NCBI GenBank assembly: GCA_027622005.1
Contig: JAQBZH010000021.1
Span: forward strand, 1-37,066
DNA from: Bacteroidota bacterium
GTDB lineage: Bacteria; Bacteroidota; Rhodothermia; Rhodothermales; UBA10348
Length of the DNA stretch: 37,066 bases
Direction of reading: 5' to 3'
In this document: piece after piece, positions 1 to 5,520 of the stretch
Numbering within the stretch: position 1 is the stretch's first letter
Layout of the letters: each line of letters opens with the position of its first letter
Translations under genes and position numbers: made by a program
Notes under the pieces: generated by a model
The model's input: the letters and a program-made list of their open reading frames with translations, nothing else
Database searches by the model: none
Told to the model about the DNA's origin: nothing

Positions 1-18
1 GTTCTAAAAGATGCAGAA

Positions 19-69
19 GAATCCACCTTAATTCAACCTAGAACTGTCCAACCTTTGGGGTCCATCTCT
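19..69. repeat. 51-bp direct repeat, copy 1
   Basis: This stretch is identical over 51 bases to 335-385. Read on the minus strand it contains ACCCCAAAGGTTGGACAG, which resembles the terminal inverted repeats of IS3-family (IS150-group) elements as I know them. The repeat cuts a porin-like reading frame and supplies its stop codon. The sequences beyond the two copies differ (positions 1-18 versus 317-334), so no complete element is present. It could be a residual transposon end, a recombination site, or an assembly junction. Confidence 0.85.
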
Positions 70-342
70 TTCTTTACCGCCTTCTTCAAACTCTATCTCG
101 CTCAAAAACTTGATTTTTTTTGAAATGGTCGAAGCAACAAACAAGGTCATTCTCCTCATTTGGAATTGATGCCCTTCAGAAACGCCATCGGTACCAAGGT
201 GTTGCCAATTTACTTCTGCATAACCACCCACCGAAACAGGCAACTTGCTATAACTTAAGAATGGGCGATTATACACCGCATCCATATTCAATTGCTGTTC
301 GGTGGTATCAACTGGTTGCCTTTTAAACAATGTGGAATCCAC
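28..342 (-). pseudogene. Porin-like outer-membrane protein fragment
   Basis: Only about 88 codons of unique sequence (roughly 334 down to 70) lie between the two 51-bp repeats. The peptide has the feel of the N-terminal region of Bacteroidota phosphate-selective-porin-like proteins: a short linker, then PVSVGGYAEVNWQH (first strand), QFQMRRMTLFVAS and KIKFLSEIEFEEGGKE. In intact homologues the barrel continues for several hundred residues. Here it stops after GKE, where the repeat adds RDGPQRLDSSRLN and a stop. The only possible start, a GTG at 342, lies inside the other repeat copy, and no signal peptide is encoded. I therefore treat it as an internal fragment. Such porins commonly neighbour di-heme oxidoreductases, which matches the next fragment. 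Confidence 0.6.
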
Positions 343-385
343 CTTAATTCAACCTAGAACTGTCCAACCTTTGGGGTCCATCTCT
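335..385. repeat. 51-bp direct repeat, copy 2
   Basis: This is the second exact copy of the 51-bp sequence at 19-69. It interrupts the di-heme oxidoreductase reading frame after Thr-Thr-Leu and contributes the same 13-residue tail (RDGPQRLDSSRLN, stop) as copy 1 does to the porin fragment. Entering both genes in the same reading frame may be chance (one in three). No target-site duplication can be recognised because the downstream parts of both genes are absent. Confidence 0.85.
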
Positions 386-655
386 GAGCGTTGTGAAAGG
401 AGTTCCTTTTCCATCGCCAGCGTGACAGCTTACGCAGCTATTAGTTACAAACAACGGGCCCAAACCATTTGTAGAAGTAAATACTTCGCTAAATGCTTGG
501 TCGCCCTTGAGAAATTGTGTTTGCTGTGCAGGTGTCAGCCCGCCCAATTGTCCGTCCAAAACTTCATCATCAGGGGGAGCCAATGGTTCAAGTATTTCAC
601 AAGAAGACATTGCACCAAAACAAATTATGCAGAGCAGTAGAAGTTTTGTATTCAT
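344..655 (-). pseudogene. Truncated di-heme oxidoreductase lipoprotein
   Basis: This is the 5' end of a di-heme oxidoreductase (DHOR-like, c-type cytochrome). The start is the ATG at 655, giving MNTKLLLLCIICFGAMSSC, a lipoprotein signal with the lipobox Cys at residue 19. A conserved segment LTPAQQTQFLKGDQAF follows, then the first heme-binding motif CVSCH in NSCVSCHAGDGKGTPFTTL. Full-length relatives have roughly 450-500 residues and a second heme site. Here about 90 native residues remain before the 51-bp repeat cuts the frame. Family members act in the periplasm and often sit beside imelysin and porin genes. Either the gene was broken by insertion and deletion, or the sequence was misjoined. 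The fragment itself is recognised with good confidence. Confidence 0.7.
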
Positions 656-678
656 CGTCAAATAATTATTCTAGTCCA

Positions 679-686
679 CAAAGATA
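679..686 (-). promoter_or_regulatory. Possible Bacteroidota-type -7 box
   Basis: TATCTTTG on the minus strand fits the TAnnTTTG -7 consensus of Bacteroidota housekeeping promoters. It lies 24 nt upstream of the ATG of the truncated di-heme oxidoreductase. No convincing TTG -33 element sits at the usual distance. The surrounding 661-760 region is very AT-rich. Confidence 0.35.
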
Positions 687-864
687 AAAATAATTAGTCA
701 GCCATAACACTTAATTTAGGCTCATCTAATTTCATTTAATTTGAATGCAGTTGGCATCTGTAAATTGGTCGTTTTTAACATTGGCAATAACGCTTCAATG
801 TACCAAACACATCCTGCGAATTTCCATTAATTGAGGTAGCTTGCACGCTTCAATATCAAAGTGA

Positions 865-1818
865 ATGAACAGTCCGTACGTATCGCTCTTCAGAAGCGAA
901 TTAGAGCTCCTTTCAGTGATTCTGATGTGGGGAATCAATTTCCCGTTGATCAAGGTCATTTTGGAGGTGATGCCCCCCTTTGTTCTCAATATTTTTAGAA
1001 TCACTGCGGCTGGTCTAGTATTGGGTTACATCCATTTACGTCGCTCTAAGTGGTCGTTTTCAACTTTTTGGGCCCCCCTTCGAACCGATACACGCGCGTT
1101 TATCTCCATCTCTTTTGTGGGTTGGATTTTATATCAAATCGCATTTATCACCGGATTGAACATGACTGATGCTGGTAATGCAGCGATTATTATGGCCAGT
1201 TCACCCATTTGGACTGCACTTTTGGCACGCATAATGGGTGTTGATCGGCTTTCCAAACTTTCCTGGTTTGGACTTTTCGTCTCCATTATGGGCACCTCAA
1301 CGATCGTTGTACTCGGGAGCGCGGAAATCAGCCTTAGTTCAGAATTGTTAATGGGAAATGCAATCGTGTTGGCGGCTGCCGTCTTTTGGGGGTCTTATAC
1401 TGCCATGACAAAGCCTATGGTAGCCAAGCACTCGCCGCTTCCACTTACTGTAATTTCTTTGTTGATAGCCCTTCCTCTTTTACTGGTGTTTTCTATTCCT
1501 TATTGGAAATTGGTCGACTGGTCCTTGGTCACGGGTTGGTATTGGGTGGCGATATTCTTTTCAGGATCGTTATCGACAGGAATCGCCATCGTTTTTTGGA
1601 ACAATTCCGTTCGCAAACTGGGAGCCTCCCACACGGCTGCTTTTGGAAACATGGTTCCTTTAGTGGCGCTTTTCAGCAGCTACTTTATGCTGGGGAATGA
1701 GATCATACCGGCACAGTTGATTGGCGGGACGTTAATTATCGGTGGACTTGTGGTGATGCGATGGGAGCTTCGTCGCAGTCAAAAAAATGAACCGATTCCG
1801 ACGGCAGGCATACTCTAA
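865..1818 (+). CDS. DMT-superfamily permease (EamA type)
   Basis: This inner-membrane transporter of the drug/metabolite superfamily has 317 residues and about ten hydrophobic helices in two EamA repeats. The first repeat opens with LLSVILMWGINFPLIKVILE and the second with AIVLAAAVFWGSYTAMTKPM. The paired W-G signatures are typical of EamA domains, and the length is normal for the family. A short basic tail ends the protein (RRSQKNEPIPTAGIL). The ATG at 865 is the first in frame and directly precedes the first helix; an upstream GTG is out of frame. The substrate cannot be read from sequence; relatives export amino acids, metabolites or drugs. It is divergent from the broken di-heme gene and followed by the gene at 1873. 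Confidence 0.9.
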   Translation: MNSPYVSLFRSELELLSVILMWGINFPLIKVILEVMPPFVLNIFRITAAGLVLGYIHLRRSKWSFSTFWAPLRTDTRAFISISFVGWILYQIAFITGLNMTDAGNAAIIMASSPIWTALLARIMGVDRLSKLSWFGLFVSIMGTSTIVVLGSAEISLSSELLMGNAIVLAAAVFWGSYTAMTKPMVAKHSPLPLTVISLLIALPLLLVFSIPYWKLVDWSLVTGWYWVAIFFSGSLSTGIAIVFWNNSVRKLGASHTAAFGNMVPLVALFSSYFMLGNEIIPAQLIGGTLIIGGLVVMRWELRRSQKNEPIPTAGIL

Positions 1819-1827
1819 TACGTGCCG

Positions 1828-1837
1828 CCCCCCCCCC
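1828..1837 (+). repeat. C10 homopolymer tract
   Basis: Ten consecutive C lie in the 54-bp gap between the permease stop and the ATG at 1873, about 35-45 nt upstream of that start. Tracts of this length are prone to slippage. If the downstream gene instead began at an upstream codon, the tract would be in its coding part. The length could also be a sequencing error. Confidence 0.8.
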
Positions 1838-1872
1838 GCGTTTTCCGATCGAGTGCCGCAGCAGAAGTACCC

Positions 1873-2655
1873 ATGAAGCAAACAGCTTGTTTTTTGAGCT
1901 TTTTATTTATTGTTGGCCTCTCTAGAGGCCAAAGCGTTATCGCTTTTGCTCCCTGGGAATTGGGCGCCAAAGTAAGTTCGATTTCGCAATTGGAAGTGTT
2001 GGATCCGCTTTTGTCGATTCGACGCATCGTAAAGGTTGAATCGCTTCTCCCCCAAGTCACCGGCGATTCCTTTATTCATGTTTTAGGAATCGGTTTAGGT
2101 CCAAGGATTATTGATTCCGAGTATGACCGCCTCAGGCTTCGGCTTACCGCGGCGGACATTTTTATGCAGCGTGCCTACACCACTGGGAGCTTTACTCTTC
2201 TCGATTTCAACAAAACAGGGGTCACCGATGAGCAAACAACGTGGATTGGAGCATCTTTTGGACCTGGTATCCATGTCAGAGACGGTTCTTTCGGCGCTTG
2301 GTTTAGGGGAATGGCGGGTGGTCGACTAACTACCCAAAAAAGCGGCACCCTGTTATTTCCGGGAAATTTAGAGGCCAGCTCGGTTGAAACCGGGTTTGCT
2401 TACAGATTTTCCCTTCAGGCAGGAATTCGATTTCGCCGCGTAGTCCAATTTCAAGCAGCCCATGTGGTTGATCGGCTCGGCGCACTGGATTTCGATCAAA
2501 ACCTATGGACATTGGAAGCCAAGGTGCGTATTAATACCCGTTTTGAACTAATCGTAGACTATGAAAAAGGGATCTACGAACTGGGCTCACAACGCAAGAA
2601 AGCAGACCAACTTTCAGGAGCAATTCGATTTACGCCGTTTACCGGGGCATATTAA
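1873..2655 (+). CDS. Secreted beta-rich protein, probable outer-membrane barrel
   Basis: I do not recognise a named family. From the ATG at 1873 it encodes 260 residues beginning MKQTACFLSFLFIVGLSRGQ, a clear cleavable signal peptide. An in-frame ATG 51 nt upstream would add a proline-rich leader and spoil the signal, so I reject it. The mature part alternates hydrophobic and polar residues with many glycines and aromatics (SFGPGIHVRDGSFGAWFRGMAG, AYRFSLQAGIRFRRVVQFQ, ELIVDYEKGIYELG), as in small outer-membrane beta-barrels. It lacks the usual terminal aromatic Phe but ends in Tyr. It converges on cvpA with 18 bp between stops. Function is unknown; a role in the outer membrane is an inference. 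Confidence 0.7.
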   Translation: MKQTACFLSFLFIVGLSRGQSVIAFAPWELGAKVSSISQLEVLDPLLSIRRIVKVESLLPQVTGDSFIHVLGIGLGPRIIDSEYDRLRLRLTAADIFMQRAYTTGSFTLLDFNKTGVTDEQTTWIGASFGPGIHVRDGSFGAWFRGMAGGRLTTQKSGTLLFPGNLEASSVETGFAYRFSLQAGIRFRRVVQFQAAHVVDRLGALDFDQNLWTLEAKVRINTRFELIVDYEKGIYELGSQRKKADQLSGAIRFTPFTGAY

Positions 2656-2673
2656 CAGGCCTTGGCTGCGGTA

Positions 2674-3216
2674 CTAAACGGGCAATGCGTCTTTTCCGAA
2701 TTCAAGTCGATCTTCCACCTGCTGCCTCAGATCTTCAAACGCTGGGGCCTTGTCAGACAAGAAGCGCCAAGCATCGGGCACTAGTCGGTAAACTGGCATG
2801 TAAAATTCTGATACTTCCCGGGCTGATTTTGCGGGCAATTCAGCCATTCCAATCATCAAAAAAGCAAGGCTCATCAGGATGGCGGCTTTAAGACCACCTG
2901 CAATTGCGCCTGCCACACGATCCAATCCACTCAGTTTAACGGTTTCAATGAGTGTCGCGGCCGCGTTTCCAACAGTGTGCACTGACATTTTAACCAAAAC
3001 AAATATTCCGATGAAGGCCACTAGCGATCCAAACACCGGCGAGAAGCCCACCTTTAATTCTAAAAGTCTTCCGAGCGACTCCATAAAAGATGCCGCCAGC
3101 ACAAAGGCTAATACGGTGCCTATCAGACTGGAGAGCTGTTTTAAGAACCCGGATCTTAAGCCTAGAATGAGGCCGATTCCAATTATGAGCAATATGAGGA
3201 TGTCTAAGGTTTCCAT
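2674..3216 (-). CDS. cvpA: CvpA family membrane protein
   Basis: The 180-residue inner-membrane protein has four hydrophobic segments and the opening DILILLIIGIGLILGLRSGFLKQ, matching the CvpA (colicin V production) family in sequence pattern and length. The G-x-RSG-x-x-x motif after helix 1 is characteristic. CvpA proteins are linked to biofilm formation and envelope stress tolerance, but their biochemical role is unresolved. The gene lies 21 bp downstream of yqeY and is the last of the minus-strand block. The ATG at 3216 is well placed before the first helix. There is no obvious terminator in the 18-bp gap to the convergent gene. Confidence 0.85.
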   Translation of the reverse strand: METLDILILLIIGIGLILGLRSGFLKQLSSLIGTVLAFVLAASFMESLGRLLELKVGFSPVFGSLVAFIGIFVLVKMSVHTVGNAAATLIETVKLSGLDRVAGAIAGGLKAAILMSLAFLMIGMAELPAKSAREVSEFYMPVYRLVPDAWRFLSDKAPAFEDLRQQVEDRLEFGKDALPV

Positions 3217-3237
3217 GAACCTGTTATCGGTCTAAAA

Positions 3238-3696
3238 TCACGAACCTGAAAGAACAGATTTAACAACTTCCTGAACGAGCTTTCCATCGGCCAATCCTTT
3301 CATTTTAGCCATGGCAGGTCCCATCACCTTTCCCATCTCCTTCATGCTGTTTACACCGGTCTCGCGCACAATCTGTTCAACCACGGACCGGACAGCTTCT
3401 TCTGACAGTTGCTTGGGCAAATATTTTTCGATGATGGCAAGTTCTGCGACTTCCACCGCCTTTAGATCTTCCCTGCCGGCGGCTTCAAATTGTTCGATGG
3501 AATCTCGACGTTGCTTAGCCTGCTTCTGAAGCACGGCAAAGGCCTCCTCATCCGGAATATCTCCAACCCCGCCTGTGCGAAGCTCAATTTCTCTCGCCAT
3601 CACAGCAGCACGCAAAAATCGAACAGTCCGAAGTCGAACTTCATCTCTTGCTTTCATGGCTTCTTTCAAGTCTTCCTGGAGTTTCAGCTTCAACAT
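3238..3696 (-). CDS. yqeY: GatB/YqeY domain protein
   Basis: The 152-residue soluble protein is all of one GatB/YqeY domain. It begins KLQEDLKEAMKARDEVRLRTVRFLRAAVMARE and ends MGKVMGPAMAKMKGLADGKLVQEVVKSVL; both the start and the MGxVMxxxxxKxxGxADG stretch are family hallmarks. The domain is related to the tRNA-binding tail of the GatB subunit of Asp/Glu-tRNA amidotransferase, so tRNA handling is the usual guess, but stand-alone YqeY has no proven reaction. It precedes cvpA by 21 bp, and its upstream region contains two palindromes (3735-3792). Start is the ATG at 3696. Confidence 0.9.
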   Translation of the reverse strand: MLKLKLQEDLKEAMKARDEVRLRTVRFLRAAVMAREIELRTGGVGDIPDEEAFAVLQKQAKQRRDSIEQFEAAGREDLKAVEVAELAIIEKYLPKQLSEEAVRSVVEQIVRETGVNSMKEMGKVMGPAMAKMKGLADGKLVQEVVKSVLSGS

Positions 3697-3734
3697 ATCA
3701 ATTTAAAGGCTTAGAGATAATTCTGGGACGGGCT

Positions 3735-3792
3735 TGAACGTTCAGGATCTGCGTGTGTTCGCGGAGATCTTTCAAATTCTGATGATCAGAAT
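3735..3792. promoter_or_regulatory. Two perfect palindromes upstream of yqeY
   Basis: TGAACGTTCA (3735-3744) is a perfect 10-bp palindrome. ATTCTGAT-G-ATCAGAAT (3776-3792) is a perfect 8+8 inverted repeat that overlaps the stop codon of the preceding gene. They lie 39 to 96 nt upstream of the yqeY start. They could be operators or a weak stem-loop; no T-run follows, so an intrinsic terminator is unlikely. Confidence 0.35.
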
Positions 3793-4358
3793 ATCAGACG
3801 AAATGCGATTACTCCGAGGCCGATTTGCATCACGCCGAGAGCCATTCCAGACTTTAGGTCGAGTTGTTTGATTTCCCGTTTTATTCGGGGACTGCCTGTT
3901 TCCAAATAAGAGTTAAATCGACTGTCAGCTTTTGTCCGAAAGTGAATGGCCGCGGCGCCGGCCAACAGAGAGGCCCCGGCAGCAGTGTAGGTAAGCCACT
4001 TGCGTTTTTTTATTACGGTACCTAGTCCAACATCTACCGACGGCTGGGGGCCCTGAAACTCAACCTCCGGAAAAATCGCTCGCAAAGTCAGTTCTGGACC
4101 ATTTCCCGCAAAATCGGCCAAATTCATTTCGACTTTCATAAGCTGTGTCGACCAAGAGTCAACCCCAGCTCGCACAACGGAAATGCGTTTAACATGGCTA
4201 GCTATTTCAAACGGTGCGTTTGAGGCAATTCCGATCCATGTCGAGTCCGCAAAGACATTAGCCGTTGGAATATTGGTGTCAATATGAACCGTTATTTGCG
4301 CCCGCGCGCTTGCAGCCGAAAAACACAAAAGTGCGCACAGGAAACTAATTCGAAGCAT
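3786..4358 (-). CDS. PEGA-like envelope protein with two membrane segments
   Basis: Starting at the ATG at 4358, the gene encodes 190 residues with a signal peptide (MLRISFLCALLCFSAASARAQ). After it comes a PEGA-like beta domain (TVHIDTNIPTANVFADSTWIGIASNAPFEI...), a fold used for surface or wall association. The C-terminal half carries two hydrophobic stretches (YTAAGASLLAGAAAIHF and SGMALGVMQIGLGVIAFRLIF). The chosen start overlaps the end of the upstream BamB-like gene by 14 nt, which suggests translational coupling; an earlier in-frame start would bury the signal peptide. Co-transcription with the BamB-like lipoprotein and the protease/barrel protein suggests a common envelope role, but no specific function can be assigned. 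Confidence 0.7.
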   Translation of the reverse strand: MLRISFLCALLCFSAASARAQITVHIDTNIPTANVFADSTWIGIASNAPFEIASHVKRISVVRAGVDSWSTQLMKVEMNLADFAGNGPELTLRAIFPEVEFQGPQPSVDVGLGTVIKKRKWLTYTAAGASLLAGAAAIHFRTKADSRFNSYLETGSPRIKREIKQLDLKSGMALGVMQIGLGVIAFRLIF

Positions 4359-5517
4359 GTCTAGGCACCTCCGAAGGTTTAAAATAGGTAATATATCGAG
4401 GCTCGCTGAGCACGATGAGTCCATCATTCAAAATGGCCATTGCCGACTTCATCCGTCCTCTCAAGGTGGTTTCCCACTTCAGGGCTCCATCGCTCAAGTC
4501 AAGCGCCAATAATTTTCTGCCGTACGTCCCGACAAACACCCATTGCTTTTCAATAAGGGGAGCTGCTGTAATTACGTCCGGGAAATCAGTACTCCACATT
4601 TCTTTTCCTGTCGATGTCTCAAAGGCCCGAACGACACCGTCTGTTGCGCCTACGACAACCAATTCATTTGATATCGCGGGGCTACCAAATCTAATTTTCT
4701 TATTGGAAGCGGTGTACTGCCAAAGCACCTTTCCAGACGATGTGTCTAGCACTTCAATGGTTCCTCGAGTTGTGGGGACCACGATTTTATTTCCGAGCGA
4801 CGATGCACCTTCGTAAACCGGGCCTGAAAGGCGCCTCGACCAGATCAATTCTCCATTTTGGGCCGAAAGTAATGTTGCCATGCCCGAGTCGTCAGCAACG
4901 AAAACGGCGTCTGAATCAATCAGCAACAACGCGCTCTGAACCGAAATGCGTTCACCCAAGTCTCTTTCCCAGACTAAACTTCCATCTTTTTGATTATAAG
5001 CTTTCACAACGCCCTGATTGTCAGCCGCTATTACCAGTGTTTCTGTAACCACCAGTCCACTCTCGATGGGTGTGCCGCCATTTCGCCACTCAAAATTACC
5101 CTTAGCCAAATTGAAGGCTACCAAGACGTATTTACCCAAAGCCGAAGGAACGAATAGAAGACCTTTATTGATAGCTGTCGAGGCTTCGATCCCCTCTCCA
5201 AAATTTCTGTATCCTCGTTTTTTACCAGAAGTCAGTTCAACGGTGTGAATTTCACCCTTCATCGTGCCAACCAAGACTACGTCATCCAAAAACAGAGGCG
5301 ATCCAGGACCAAATGCAGATGCCGCATTGTACTCCCACGAAACGCTGAGCGGCAAATCGACCCCTTCTGCCGTACTTCTACTTTTGTTTTGAGTTTGACC
5401 ATCTACCAACCAGTCCTTTTCTGTCACGGCAGTCGGACGATCAAACTGGATGGTTTGGCAGCCTACATTGAGGACCAAAAAGCACAGGGTCCAGACGATA
5501 TGTTGAGTCCTAAACAT
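4345..5517 (-). CDS. PQQ-repeat beta-propeller lipoprotein, BamB-like
   Basis: The 390-residue lipoprotein has the signal FRTQHIVWTLCFLVLNVGC with the lipobox Cys at residue 20. The rest is a run of PQQ-like propeller blades marked by repeated G-x-x-x-W patterns: SGKKRGYRNFGEGIEAS, KGNFEWRNGGTPIESG, DGSLVWERDLGERISV, NGELIWSRRLSGPVYEG, SGKVLWQYTASNKKIRFG, TGKEMWSTDFPDVITA and DGALKWETTLRGRMKS. Length and blade count match BamB, the scaffold lipoprotein of the outer-membrane barrel assembly machine, though PQQ-repeat proteins do other jobs too. The gene starts 3 nt after the stop of the protease/TolB/barrel gene, an arrangement that supports a joint function at the outer membrane. That link is inference. 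Confidence 0.8.
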   Translation of the reverse strand: MFRTQHIVWTLCFLVLNVGCQTIQFDRPTAVTEKDWLVDGQTQNKSRSTAEGVDLPLSVSWEYNAASAFGPGSPLFLDDVVLVGTMKGEIHTVELTSGKKRGYRNFGEGIEASTAINKGLLFVPSALGKYVLVAFNLAKGNFEWRNGGTPIESGLVVTETLVIAADNQGVVKAYNQKDGSLVWERDLGERISVQSALLLIDSDAVFVADDSGMATLLSAQNGELIWSRRLSGPVYEGASSLGNKIVVPTTRGTIEVLDTSSGKVLWQYTASNKKIRFGSPAISNELVVVGATDGVVRAFETSTGKEMWSTDFPDVITAAPLIEKQWVFVGTYGRKLLALDLSDGALKWETTLRGRMKSAMAILNDGLIVLSEPRYITYFKPSEVPRHASN

Positions 5518-5520
5518 GAC

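Noticed and set aside
302-640. Plus-strand frame through the 51-bp repeat
   Set aside because: It is antisense to the recognisable di-heme oxidoreductase and porin fragments and has no domain of its own.
795-1004. Minus-strand frame overlapping the permease start
   Set aside because: It is short, antisense to a clear EamA gene and has no recognisable motif.
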